Source of the DNA: Camellia lanceoleosa
Lineage: Eukaryota; Streptophyta; Magnoliopsida; Ericales; Theaceae
Assembly (NCBI GenBank): GCA_025200525.1
Contig: CM045768.1
Span: forward strand, 45,913,022 to 45,977,021
Length of the DNA: 64,000 bases
Direction: 5' to 3'
This document shows positions 34,847-48,318 of this stretch, one piece after another (the stretch's first letter is position 1; each line of letters starts with the position of its first letter). The notes below the pieces were generated by a model, which was not told where the DNA came from, did no database searches, and saw only the letters and a program-made list of their open reading frames with translations. The translations under genes were made by a program, and so were the position numbers.

Positions 34847-36660
34847 TTTGTATTTTAATAAACGTGGCTATGTAGTGCTTTGCCGACGTGTACGCGATAT
34901 CACTGTCAAGCGTTGTAATCAGGTCCAGGGGAAACCGTGTGGGACTAATCCACACACACACTCGTGACGTTCCACAATATAAGTCATCACATTAAAATCC
35001 TTGCCTTTTTTGGAGTCATGCGATTAATTACATACATTATTTCCTATTGATAAAAACTTTATACTTGGTCCCTCAAAAAAATGAGAATATTTTATTTTAT
35101 TATACTTTTTAAAAAATATTTATATATTAATGATAAATTTTATAATAAAAAATAATTTTATTTATAAATAGCAACACTCTAATTTATACGAATAATGTGC
35201 AAGACCTCCTTTTTAGGACCCCCTTTGGACCCCCTCTTGATTTGATTGGTCATCTTTTTTTTCTTTTCTCTTTTTTTTTCTTTTTCCTCTAATCACCACC
35301 CGTCACGTGTCAAAGGGGGTGGTGGGGGTGGTGATTTGAGGGGGTGTCAATCACCACTGAATTTATAATGCCTCTAAAAGGTCTAAGAAAGAAGAAGAGG
35401 GCCAAATATATATAACTCCTTTTATATAATTTGGTATGAAATTTTTGTCACACTTTTTTTTATTCTTAAATTGTTCCTAATAATTTCTTCAATTTCAAAT
35501 TTCAAATTTCAAATTTTGATCAGTTTTTAATTTTTTTAATTTTGATCAGAGAGAGAGAGAAGTATGTCAAAACCAACAAGGCCAATCTCACATCTTCAAC
35601 ACAGCTGGGCTCATTGGGCCTCCCTAGCTCACTTGGTCTCGAGAGTTATAAAGCCCATTTAAATAGAGCTAATCACCCCAAAGGTCCAATGTCCATAGGC
35701 ACCATACGAGTTCTGAGGCGGGGAAAGTTTTTGGAATACTATTCCATCCAGCCACTCATGCTCTAATTGCCAAACAAACACAGTATTAAATTACAACAAC
35801 TTAGGATAATTTTTGGAATATTAGGGTTTTTAGTTGAGAGATTTGAGAAGGAATTTGAAATGAAAATGAGAAAATATAGGTAAAATTCACTTAATTCATA
35901 CACATTTTCTTTTTTTCTTCTCAAATCCTTTCCCAAATCTCTCAACTAAATACAACCTAAATTAAAAAACTTAAGCAGGAATGAAAAGTAGTAGTCATTC
36001 GAAAATATTCAAAAAAAATTATAAATTCAAATTTAGTACATTGTGAACCACTCTAAAAATTTAATCTAACCCAGATATTTTATTTTATTTATTACAATTT
36101 TTTTTTTTCTATCTCCGTAACATTCACTTTTGAATTCAATTTTCTAAAATTTCAGTTTTTTTTGTTTTTTGTTGTGTTTTTTTTGTTTTTTGTTTTTAGT
36201 GAATGTTTTTTAAATTTCAAGTAATTTTTTTGACTTTTTTAGATATACCTTACTTAGATATATCTAAAAAGTAAAATATTTTAAAAAATTGATAAATACA
36301 CAAGAATATGAAAAATGTATTGAATTTTTATATTTTTGGTATTTAGTGAATTTTGTAAAGATTTATTTTTTACAAATATTATACTTTTTAAGTGTATTTA
36401 TGTTAGATGTATTTAAAAATTAAAAAAATTACCTAAAATGTTAAAAAAATAATTGAAAATAAAAAAAATACAGAAAATAAAAAATTTTAAATTTTTGAAA
36501 AATAAATTCAGAAAACTCAAACAAACAAGCTGATTCTATTCTGAATTACAGATAGTGCACAATGGAGGACTGACATGAACGTTGATTATAATCTTGAATA
36601 TTTTATTACACTTCACGACCACATCCCCCCCCCCCCCCCCCCAAAACCCAAAAATGTATT
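34847..36660. other. AT-rich intergenic DNA
   Basis: No gene. A GGGGTGGTGGGGGTGGTG run lies near 35317-35340 in an imperfect inverted repeat with ACCCCCTT-type words. Poly-C run at 36625-36642. Confidence 0.5.
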
Positions 36661-36679
36661 TAAAAAAGGACCAAAACTA

Positions 36680-37030
36680 TCTGCAGTCTCAAACCGAATT
36701 AAACTGTCTTAGTTGGGTCTACCGAATTCCTTTTTGAGTTTGTTTAGACAATTTGAACAGTTTATATTTTAAAATTTATTGAGTATATCATATTTGTAAA
36801 AAAATTAAGTCGATCGGATAACGAAAATCACATATTCAGGTCAATTTTGTACGAATCGTTTATTTTCTCACTGTTATTTTTTTATATAAAACTAATCTAA
36901 ACATGTAATTACAGTTATCCAATCAACTTAATTTTTTATATGAATGATATACTCGATGAATCTTAAAATATAAATAATTTAAATTATCAAAAATGAATCC
37001 TAAAATTAAACCCAATAATACCTCTCTAAA
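36680..37030. mobile_element. Long fold-back element, family seen also at 59.9 and 61.8 kb
   Basis: The left arm (GACAATTTGAACAG, TTTTAAAATTTATTGAGTATATCAT, AAGTCGATCGGATAAC) pairs with the right arm (GTTATCCAATCAACTTAA, ATGATATACTCGATGAATCTTAAAATA, AATTTAAATTATC). The same words (TCAAGTTAATCGAATATCG, GTATTTTAAAATATG) form the arms at 61830-62200. No coding capacity. Confidence 0.55.
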
Positions 37031-38482
37031 CTAATTTAAAATTGGGGAGAAACCAGAGCTTAAAAAAATATATAAATGGTGTACTAATGTCTAGTGGCAC
37101 ATGTATTCGACACACGAAATTATACTTTGGTCTAGGGTTAACATCACGTAGTGCACCCACTCCATATCTATTGGTTAGACCCTCTATTGGTGGCCGTAGA
37201 CCATCCACCAATCAAATGCTAATAGAGTAACAACTTTGTACTTGGACCGCCCAGTAACATTTCTTCCAACACATATGGAATGCAACATAAAATTGAAAGG
37301 TAATTACATGTCACTATAAATGTGAACTCAACAATAACAGATTTCCTAATTTCATTGTCATAATCGTATACAGATCCTAAATTTGACTTGTGGTATAGGC
37401 AATCGTTTGCAAAAGTATTAAAATTTTAAAATATATTAATCTTATATATATATATATGTCATATTATTTGAAATTTAAATTTATGCTTATACATTTATAT
37501 TCTAAGTTCTACTTTAAATATATAAAATAGAGAAAATTGATGAGAAATTCATTCTAGCAATTGTCTACGACCTTAGGTTTAATGTTTTTTTTTTTATTGA
37601 TTAGAAGTTCACACTTTGTAAAATAGTTTGGTGAGAAATTCTAAAGAACATTTTCTTTTCAATTTTACCCCTTGCATTTTTTTTATCTGTTTGACTTTTC
37701 GTTGACTATCTGTTGAAATTTATATTTATCTGTTTAAATTTTTTTATTTATTCAATTTTTTTTGTCTATCTGTTCAAATTTTTTCTATATAAATTTTCTA
37801 TCTATCCAAATTTTATCTATGCAAATTTTCTATATGTCCAAATTTTACCTATCCAAATTTTTATCTGTTTAATTTTTTTATCTATGCAAATTTTCTATTC
37901 AAATATCTATATAGTTTTTATCTATACAAATTTTGCATAGAAATCAAACATCTGTTCAAATTTTTAGTTTTTTTAGCTGTAGGATTTTTTTGACCTATTT
38001 GTTCAATATTTATCTCTGACTGTTGAACCTACTTTCTCTTTCTATGTGAAACCAAACATATAGAATCTATTAAACCTATCTATCTGTTGGATCTATATAT
38101 CTGCAATTTGGTTCATCAACATTAACAACAACACAACATCACAACAATCAATATCTATTCAACAGATATACAAAAAAATTCTTGAATCTATATATTTGTT
38201 GAACCTAAATATCTAATTTATTATCTATTCAACAACAATAACAGATCTATCTATTGAAAATCTAACCACGACAACAGCAACAACAAATCTACACCACCGA
38301 GGGTTGAAAATCTAACAACAACATCATCATCGTCATCATCATTAACCAACAACTAAGACTCTAATTCACCACAACAACAAAAAATAAAAATAAAAAATAC
38401 ATAAACCTAAGGTTTCAACTCAAACCTGTACACGACCAAGGATTTAAACCTAAACGCTCCAGTACAGATCTACCACTAGTAG

Positions 38483-38523
<41 letters not shown>

Positions 38524-38644
38524 TCGGTGATGGAGGCTATAACATCGTCTCTGCCTGTATCGATAGTTTTATAGCGGCGGCACTCTTGCAAGTTCATCTG
38601 GTTGTGCCCAACATTGGAGGTGATGATGATCTGGACCGACAAGA
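37031..38644. other. AT-rich intergenic DNA left of the solo LTR
   Basis: No gene. It holds T-rich TCTATCCAAATTTT-type low-complexity repeats (37700-37970), CAACAA/CATCAT tracts (38100-38345) and a GA microsatellite (38486-38520). The last five bases, CAAGA (38640-38644), are the left target duplication of the solo LTR. Confidence 0.5.
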
Positions 38645-39724
38645 TGTCACAACCTGCTCCCCGTACCCAAGAGTTAAGTATCGTGATGACCAATAACCGA
38701 AGTTACCTCCGGCCAAATCTTAAACAAATAAATAAACACGAGCGAAAAAATAGTATTTAAGTGATGGTACTAAAATAATCATTGGAGCTTCTATTTAATT
38801 ATATTGTCAGAACTGAACTATGTCTACAAAGTGCTTTGTGCCTACCCCATACAATGGTCTTGACATGCCACCTGAAAGTGGTAAACAACTATAAGCACAT
38901 GGCAGAGTGAGAAATATTATACTAAGAGCATAAGGGCATAAAATTCACCATGGATAATTATTGGCTAAAAAGAGCTTGATATTAAAATACATAATATATA
39001 TCATACAGAAATCATTTGACATATACTACATAAACTACATAAATAACTACAACCATGGTATAGAACAGAACAGGGGTCACTGGAGTGACAATCAGAACAT
39101 GGGTCAATGGATCCATGACAAACAGGGGACCACAAAGTGATCAGAAAGGGGCCAATGGTTATTTAAGTCCCCCAAGGCATGGGACTCCCGTGGTGGTACT
39201 TACAAAACATAATTGTATATAAGGTCATAGCCAAATATTCTTTAAAAGTAAAACAAACATACCCATGGGTTTCACTTTAGCAAATAGGATTCAGAAAATA
39301 ATCCACGTAACTGAAATAATAATATAACTTAATATAATTTATAAAATATAACTTGTATAAAATAAGTATGGTAAGTCAAAACATAAGTAAAATACATTTT
39401 GGTGACTCAAGGTATAATATAACTCACCTTAACTTTAATATCTCACCATTTCTTTCCACTATCAAAGACCTTCTCAACTTCTATTATTTTTGCTTCCCTT
39501 TTTTTCCTCTCTTCTTTCTTTCATTTTCTTTCCTTTTCCTTGCTTTTCTTTCTGGGCACTTCGCCCCTTATATACAAAGGCAGCCATGGGCACCAAGCCA
39601 CGGGCTGCCACGTGTCACATCCCCATTAGACCCATTAACTCAAGCTTATCTCCAACTTATTTAATGGATAGCTTAACTTAGTTAGTTATTTATATTTTGA
39701 CTCTTAAACTTTTAATAATTATAT
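38645..39724 (-). mobile_element. Solo LTR, left part (split by the CACTA element)
   Basis: Begins TGTCACAACC at 38645 and continues across the CACTA insertion to GGTTGTTACA ending at 56246. The two ends are inverted repeats of each other (TGT-A/C-ACAACC). The 5-bp CAAGA lies at 38640-38644 and again at 56247-56251. Total LTR length without the CACTA and its duplication is about 1.19 kb. It is read on the minus strand: TATATAAG (minus) at 39567-39575 is a promoter-like box. No internal retroelement sequence is present, so it is a solo LTR. Confidence 0.88.
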
Positions 39725-39739
39725 CACTACAACAAACTG

Positions 39740-40030
39740 TACATTTGGCGACTAAAATTGGCGACCAAAGCAATTTTAGTCGCCAAAAATAGGGTGTTGG
39801 CCGACCAAAATTCAATTTTAGTCGGCATTCATTTCATATTTTTAGCTATCAAAATCTTTTAGTCGCCATATAGTGTTATTGGCGACCAAATTGTTTTTAG
39901 TCGCTATTTTCAACCATTTTACGCTACTAAAATTCAATTTAGTCGCCGTATGATACATTTTGCGACAAAAACTTTTTGTTGCCAAAAATTGAGAGTATTT
40001 TTTTATGCATTTTTGGCGACCAAAACCAAT
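39740..40030. repeat. Left subterminal repeat array of the CACTA element
   Basis: GGCGACTAAA/GGCGACCAAA and reverse TTTTAGTCGCC units alternate about ten times in both directions. Such arrays are where the TNPA-type protein binds. Confidence 0.85.
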
Positions 40031-42662
40031 GATTTAGTATCTAAAGTTTCCAATTTTTTTTAAAGGGAAACTCATTAATATTGGTGCCTATATTTAACAA
40101 AGAATTATTTTTCTTCTGTTTCACACACACCATACAGAGCACTCGATACCAAAGCTTTGCGCCGCTGGCCACCGTCGTTCATCACCATCGCTGGCCACCG
40201 GCGCTTGCCACCATGACCACTGCAAATCGGCCCCACCACTGATTACAGGTATTTCTCTCTCATCTCTCTCCATCTCTTTCAATCTGTGTCTGTTTGTATC
40301 TCTCTCCCTCTCCATCCCCGTGGCTCACGAGTTCTGTAGGGTTTTGAAATGTTTGTTTTCTTTATTTTCTGTCGATTTCGTAATCAACATTTTTAGGGCT
40401 TTTCTGATTTCGTGAATGGGTGGTTGAAATTTCAGATTGTGGATTTCTGATTTTTGATTTTGGATTGTTGTGGGCTTTTTCTAATTCACATTGCTCTTTG
40501 TGTATATGCTTTTTATTTGCTTGGCCCTGCACTTAATTTTGGTTCCCCAATTCTAATAAGGTATAAAGACTTGTCATTAATGCTCGGGAGATTGTGTCAT
40601 ATGGGAAGAGTCAATTGATGAACAGCCATGGGAGAAAGCCCGTTCTATGTAATTATTTTCGTACTAATTCTCACTTTTATTTCAATTTTCCAACACTATG
40701 TATTGTTGCTGTCAGAGCCTATATTATACCTTCTTGAATATTGTATTTCTTATCGTTTTTAAGTTGAATCATTGCTACAATGAATCAATCAAACAACAAA
40801 GAGGAAAAAAAAAAAAAAAAAAGCAACTAAGCAACTAGGTATTCTATCTTCTTACGTAGGATTTTTGCTCAATATATATGCAAGTTTTATATAGCCTTTT
40901 CGTTCAATATATATCTACTTTTAATGTCTGTCTATTGAAAGCTCATTTATATGTGTATGCTTTTTCAGTTCTCCATTTAAAGTAAAGGAAGATGATGAAG
41001 TAGACAATTTAGACATACAGTTGAAAGTGAGGCGGAAAACAAAGCGTGTATACTCGTATCTACCTCCTGAAGTTGGTTTAAAGATCAGCAGATCATTAAA
41101 AGTTAGTTTTTTGCTCTATTTTGAGTTGCATTTAACACATGAAACTGTGCTATTGGACAGTTTATTGTTTACTTTGTCTTATTTACTAGCTTTACTGATG
41201 ATTTCTGATTTACTTTTTCCCTACTTTCGGTTTTACTTTGAGAAAAAAAATTCTTCATTTCTTTCATGATACAGTCAAATGATGGAGTACAATTTTTATT
41301 CTAAAGTGTCCAGCCAGTGTCCAGCCCAAGCCTGTATTAATGGCACTTGTGCAAGAGATAGAGGAATTACTTGAACTATGAAGGATCCTTGAGCCCAGAA
41401 AAGAAAATGAGGAGAGAGAGAAAGAGAGGACCCTTAAGTATCTAAAATCAAGCAAAACCAACGAATTGAATTCTTTGAAACAACCTTCTTCATCATGAAA
41501 TACCAAAATTTTTTGACAAGGAGAACACAATTTTTTCCAGGTTTGGCCTCACATAAAAGTGAGATTCTCAAAAGTTTGGAGGGGCTGAGACACCTCTGAC
41601 CCCCCCTCCCTCCACCCCTGCATCTCATACAACAAAAAATTTAAATTTTTGAGTACGCTTGGAAAAATACTATCCTTCTCCCTTTCTGCCAGTATCCATC
41701 CTCTAGTTTTGAAGATAGTTTTTTTTTTTTCTTTTTTCTTTTTGGAATTGAATGCTGTGATTATCATTGTTGTGTTTACTGTTTCCCTATACTTTGTAAT
41801 ATGTTTGTTTGATGGGAACTTCAGTTCCAGATTGATAGTCCGATTCTGATATAGTTTATATATTGATTCCTAGTAAGTGTGGACTAACATGTACAAAGAT
41901 TTAAAAGACCCCATCTATGTTTTACACCATGTAGTAAATGTCTAATATTTTTCTTTAATTTTAAAAGGATTTTGCTACTGATTGGAACAAATATATAGAA
42001 TTTAGTATACTGTTTGTTAAATATAAATTAATCTTGCACCAACACTAGCAAATGCTCCTATTAATTAATATAAAAGTGAAGAATCATATTAAGGGTATAT
42101 ATTTGGAATACTACTTAGAAGGAACAATCAATCCATGTAATGAAATTAAATATTTTGTAATATGAAAATAAATTTGTTCACACACTTTTTTAGTATAGAA
42201 CAATACAAATTAGAAGATTTATGTTCACATTTTTTTCTATGCTTCAAAATTTTGAAATTTCATTACTTTTGTTTTACCCATCTGATTTTCATAAAATTTA
42301 TGTTTACAACATGTATGTTCTGAGATCTCTTAACGTCCTATCTTTATTGAATATGAAATTTAATTTCTCTGTAAATTTGGTCACAATTATATGTCTCTCT
42401 GTAAGATGACTTCACATAGAATTGTTCATGTATGTCACATTAGCGTATGAATACATGCCGAGTTACTACTCAAATTAGCGAACTATATGCAATTGACAAA
42501 TAGGCAAAACATCCCGATCTGTTATTACTATTTCGGTAAACATCAAAAAGCAATGCTAATCGAACCCTTAAACTTACTTAAGCTCTCTTCCATTACAGAG
42601 TATTTTTCCAAGTTGCCGTTCATTCCCAAGTTCATCTTTGGTTGATGTATACTGTTCCAATA
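40031..42662 (+). other. 5' leader/upstream region of the CACTA TNP2 gene
   Basis: No long coding stretch. A GC-rich block at 40140-40250 (CGCCGCTGGCCACCG and similar) is followed by CAG|GTATTT-like sequence and could be a spliced 5' leader exon. A frame at 41021-41269 is short and unrecognised. An AT-rich block of 42000-42500 follows. Confidence 0.4.
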
Positions 42663-45600
42663 ATGGACAAGAGTTGGATGATGATATAAGATCAGCTAAA
42701 AAGTAAAGAGTATCTAAAGGGTGTTCAGTTATTTATTGAGTTCGCTATGAAGAATTTAGGGCCGCAAGATGAAATCCGTTGTCCTTGTGTTGATTGCTTG
42801 AATGGCACAAAATTTAGTCGATACGTTGTACGGTTGCACTTGATTCGAAGAGGAATCGCAATTTCTTATCGAACTTGGGTGCACCATGGGGAACATGTTC
42901 CCATGTTTCGTGATCATCCTAGTGTGCGAATCGATAATACTGAAAGCAATGAACTTGGAATGACAGACAATCACGAAAATGTGGATGAACTTCCTACCAT
43001 GTTAGAAGAGATTTACATAAGTGGTCTCATGGATGATAATATCGATGAAGACCGTACTGGTTCGGAGAGGCACAATTTGTTGAAGTTCATGAAGTTGTTC
43101 GATGATGCTCAACGCAAAGTATATCCAGACTGTGAAAAGTTCTCCATCTTGTCTTTTGTAATTAAGATGCTTCATTTGAAGGTATACAATAAATGGAGCA
43201 ACAAATCTTTCGACATGGTTATGCAAGTTTTCAAGGACATTCTACCAAAGTATGATGAAACTGTTCCATTGACCCTTTATGAAACGAAAAAGTTCTTACG
43301 TGAATTGGGTTTGGGATATGAGGCCATTCATGCAAGCAAGAATGATTGTACTCTATTTTGGAAGGACAATGCCACATTGGAGAATTGCTCTACATGCACG
43401 GAGTGTAGATACAAGTTGAACGACAAAACGGGTAAAAAAATTCCACACAAAGTATTGAGGTATTTTCCTTTGACATCGAGGTTGAAGAGATTGTACATGT
43501 CGAAAAAAACAGCCACATTTATAAGATGGCACAAAGATAAGCGTGTGGATGATGGAGTATTACGACATCCAGCTGATGGTGAGGCATGGAAGGATTTTGA
43601 TAGGTTGCATCCTACGTTCTCTGCGGATCCTCGGAATGTAAGGCTAGGGCTTGCCACAGATGGTTTCAATCCATTCGGAAATATGAGTACATCGTACAGC
43701 ATGTGACCCGTAATCTTAATGCCTTACAATCTACCCCCATGGAAGTGTATGAAAGATCCATTTGTCATGCTGTCATTGCTTATTTATGGACGATCCACAC
43801 CTAGAAGAGACATCGATGTTTACTTGCAACCATTAGTAGAAGACTTAACTAATTTGTGGGAGCATGGTGTGCAAACATATAATGCCTCAAATGGCCAAAT
43901 ATTTACAATGCATGCAGCAGTCATGTGGACCATCAATGACTTCCCCGCATATGGTTCCTTGTCTGGTTAGACTACAAAAGGTTACTTAGCCTGCCCTAAT
44001 TGTAACATGGATGCTTCATCTCAGAGTTTGCAAATTAAGATAGGGTATATAGGTGCTCGGCGGTACTTACCTAAGAACCATAATTGGCGAAAAAGTAGGC
44101 TATTCAACGGTGAAATTGAGAATCGGTCCAAACCCGTGGAGTTATCGGGAGAACAAAGACTCGAACAAATTAATTTGGGGATATACAAGCCGTACGGAAA
44201 GCATCCAACCAACCAAAAAAGACAAAAGACTAAAAAGCCAACTCCAAACTGGACAAAAAAAACCATTTTGTTTGACCTACCCTATTGGAAAACACTTAAG
44301 CTTCGACATAACCTTGATGTCATGCACATAGAGAAGAATATATGTGACAGTCTGCTTGGGACACTATTGAGCATAAATGGCACGAACAAGGACACAGACA
44401 AAGCACGTTTGGATCTGGAGGACATGCAAATACGAAAAGAGTTACACTTGATAAGGCATGCGAATGGCTCTTTCACGAAGCCTCCGGCGTTGTACACATT
44501 GTCCCTGGCAGAGAGACAAGGGTTTTCTAATTTCTTAAAATCGATTAAGTATCCTGATGGCTATGCGGCAAATGTATCCAATTGTGTCACTGCGAATGGT
44601 GGTAAGTTAGTTGGCCTCAAGAGTCATGACTGTCATGTCCTTTTACAACGACTTCTTCCCATTGGGATACGAGGATACCTTCCTACCGAGATTGGGACCA
44701 CATTGTTTGAGTTGGGAACTTTTTTCAAATAGTTGTACTTAAAGACATTGCGGGTCACTAATTTGGAGCAATTGCAAGAACAAATCATACTTATACTTTG
44801 TAAGCTTGAGGAAATTTTTCCTCCTGCTTTTTTTGATGTCATGGTCCACTTGGCAATTCATTTGCCTTATGAGGCTATGCTTGGAGGGCCTGTGCAATAT
44901 CGATGGATGTATCCTATTGAGAGGTATAACTACGATGGGGGTGCTTTTTTCATGTAAATATAGTTCAATATAACCATACTAACGATTAGGCTGATGTTTA
45001 TATGTAGGATGCTCGGACTTCTTAAAGGATTTGTGGGCAATAAAGCTCGGCCAGAAGGTTCCGTTGCGGAGGGCTACATATCGAAAGAGTGTACAACGTT
45101 TTGTTCAATGTATTTGGATGGAGTTGAAACGGTGTTTAACCGGGAAGAAAGGAACTACGATAGAGGTGACAATGGCCCGGGGTTGGCAATTTTCACTCAA
45201 AATGTTCGTCCTTTTGGTCAACTCCCAAGGGCAATTGATGTGTCCGTAACTGACCGCGAATTGGCTCATTGGTTTGTCCTACACAATAGTTTGGAAGTGG
45301 ACGAATATCTAGAGCATGATTCCTCATCATACATGCAGCATACATTTTGTACATGGTTTTTATTTTTTAAACATATCATTTTTCCAATTACTTATGAATT
45401 ACATTGTATTAAGTAGGGAACACAAGCTCATATTGTAACAAACATATGGAAGTGATTGCAACATTGCAACGCGACAATGCAAAAAATTTCCTAAATGGTT
45501 CAAAGATCGCGTAAGCTGAAGCTCGTTATTGTATAGTTTGTAGATAATGTTATATTATTCTAAGTTTAAGTTAACATGACATACTTTCTTGTGTAGATGA

Positions 45601-46356
45601 ACCAATTGCGAAATCAAAAGTCACCCGAAGCAACCGATGAGATGTGATCATTGGCCAATGGACCTAATGCCTTAGTGAACACATATTCGGGATGCATTGC
45701 TAATGGCGTCCGATTCCATACTGTCGACCGTGATAACCGTCGTAAATGTCAAAATAGTGGGTTGGTAGTGGAAGACGACCATGAAGGCCAATTGATAAAG
45801 TTCTACGGCTACCTTTGTAAAGTGTGGGAACTGATATATTTGTTTGGACATCGGGTTGTTTTGTTCCAATGTAAATAGTATAACACCGGTAGTAGTCGAA
45901 CTTTGCGCGTCGAACCACATGTGACAACTGTTGAAGTAAGAAGTCGATGGTATAAAGATGACTCGTTTGTGTTCCCAAGCCAAGTTCAACAAGTATTCTA
46001 TGTTCATGATACGAAGTTAGGGCCGAATCGGCGAGTCGTAGAAAAGTTTCAACATCGACGACTTTGGGATGTGCCAGAGTTGGATGTGCCAGAATTTGAT
46101 AAAGTGTTGCAAGAAGATGAGACCACTACTGTTGTACCAACTGAGCCTATTGATGATGATGTTGTTTTGCGTCGGGATGACATTGAGCCTGAAATTATTT
46201 CAATGGAAGTTTCTCAGTCCAAAAAGCGTGTACAACCCGAGGGTGGATGATGCTTTCATTTGTGATGACGATGATGAACTAACAATCGCGGGTGATGACG
46301 AAGAAGAAGATGAGATAGAAAGTGATTTTGATACAGATACGGACCTAGAGTTTTAA
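42663..46356 (+). pseudogene. TNP2-type CACTA transposase gene
   Basis: The start ATG 42663 reads MDKSWMM, with an in-frame TAA at 42687, then EYLKGVQLFIEFAMKNLG and the Cys-containing transposase-associated domain (IRCPCVDCLNG). Transposase core: PLTSRLKRLYMSKKTA, LATDGFNPFGNMSTSYSM, MPYNLPPWKCMKDPF, DFPAYGSLSG, CPNCNMDA, VMHIEKNICDSLLGTLL. Stops at 43704 (TGA) and 43968 (TAG) replace conserved Trp codons. DUF4218-like part: PPAFFDVMVHLAIHLPYEA, then an intron (about 44924-45007) and KARPEGSVAEGYISKE. DUF4216-like part near 45780-46060. Acidic C-terminus to 46356. It would cut and join the element ends; several stops make it non-functional. Confidence 0.9.
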
Positions 46357-47262
46357 CTCACTTTATGGTAAAATTACTTTATGTGTTCTCTAAGTACATT
46401 GTTGATGAACTTTGTTTGTTTTTCCGGCTTGTTTTGTTGATGTCATAGAGGGCAATTAAGAATACGGTGTTTGTTCTGAAATTTTGACGTTCTGAGATGT
46501 TATGTACAATTCCATAATTTTGTGCAATGTTCAACCTCTTAAATTGATGAACCTTGTAATTTGAATTTCAAATTCTACTCTTGGTTATTCAGTAAATTAG
46601 TTTTAAATGTGAGTAGACTAATTATGTCTTGTTTCTTCTTCTTGTTCTTATTCTTGTTCTTCTTCATCTTCTTCCTCCACGATTTCTATGGACTTTGGCC
46701 GAAAATTGAAAAGCAAATTCATAGTGAAGTCAGATTTATGTATTTTTGCTACTGTTTACTCATCTGCTGACAGATTTACTAAAGCAAATTCATAGTGAAG
46801 CAAATTCATAGTGAATTCATAGCAAATTCATACAATCTGTGGCAGATTTACTCATATGCTCTGTCTCTGGTTGCTAACTTTTATAAGAGTTTGCTGCTGT
46901 TTTTTTGCTGGTTAATCTTGATAAGTTTTGGACATTAATCTTGATAAGTTTTATTGTTCTGTCTCTGGCTGCTGTCTCTGGTTGCTGACTCAGATAAGTT
47001 TGTTAATCTGCTGGTTAATCTTGTCAATCTGCTGCTTGCTTAATCTGTTGGTTAATCTGAGTTGGGATGTTTGTATTCATGGTTAATCTGCTGGTTGCTT
47101 AATACAAGAGTCCAACTATGATTGGTTGTCGAAGAAATAATGACATTTAAACATCCAATGATGTTTGGACATTTATGTATGTGAGGTTTATGTAAATGTA
47201 TGTAAATGATGTATGTGACGTTTATTACTCATGTCATTTTGTTATTTTTTTATGTAGGTACC
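46357..47262 (+). other. Spacer between the two CACTA genes
   Basis: No gene. T-rich, with repeated GTTAATCTGCTGGTTAATC and AAATTCATAGTGAA words. It may contain the terminator of the first gene and promoter of the second. Confidence 0.5.
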
Positions 47263-47434
47263 ATGGTTCATGGAATCAAGACGAGGCGGCGGAAGACAGC
47301 AACAAGTGGCAACGTATTATCAGGCTCCGAAGCATGTCCAGCAGTTATTGGCACCCTGTTGATGTTATCTGATGAGACGCAGCCACCAGATGATACACAA
47401 ACAGTGGTGGAGGAGACGCAGCCAGGTGGCGTGG

Positions 47435-48285
47435 GTAAGAGCATTGAACTTAGTTGTTTACAAAAAAAATTTTCCTTTTTTTTAGGGTGCATAAGTCAGG
47501 TCTTTAAAGCAATGAAAACCCCATAAACAGAAAGAAAAACAAAGAAAATGTGAATGCCTTGTTAATCTGATTTGTAAGGAATGCCTTTGTTAATCTGTAG
47601 GTTAATCTGTTTGTTAATCTTGTTAGTCAATATGGTTGCATACTTTCACTAGGCATTTGCGCATGAACCGAATTTACAAAAAAGATGAAAAATGAATCAT
47701 TGTGGCATGTAAGGAAGAAAAGAGTAGCACGAGACTACTTTTTTCCCAGAAATAGAGCATGACAGTAAGCACTTTTAGTTTCCCCATGCATACATATGAT
47801 GAGCCAGAATACAACATCTTACACTTTTCGTTGGAGTCGAAGATTGTTTAGGTTGCCTGAATTTGTATTTATTATTCAATATTTGTTAACCAAGCAAGTA
47901 CAAGGTAAAGAAATGAAATCCATTATCTAATTTAACCATTATAAGAAATATATATATATATATGTTTTCTCATTTAGACTAATTTCATTTGCTATACTAT
48001 ATGGTTAAGTTTATAATTTCTGGTGGCAACCCATCAATTGATAACAACAGCCCTTTTTGGCAAGAATGCAAAAATTCAAAACAGCAAATTTATCAAAGCC
48101 AAGTGCAAAACCCTACATTGAAGTTAAAGATGCATTAAGTCTTATATACTGTGTTTTTATAAACATAAAGTGCCATTTAATCATAATTCACACATGTATG
48201 TGTATGCGTATTATGGTCCACTACACGTACTTTTGTTTTGTCAAATTAGGATAATCATCTTTTTCTTGTTGATAAGCATCTTTGT

Positions 48286-48318
<33 letters not shown>

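Noticed and set aside
37026..37230. Overlapping short frames on both strands near 37.1 kb
   Set aside because: About 60 codons each, no domain, no splice signals; a chance opening.
41264..41767. Short overlapping minus-strand frames in the CACTA leader
   Set aside because: Low-complexity (Ser/Lys-rich), no conserved motif and opposite to the transposase gene.
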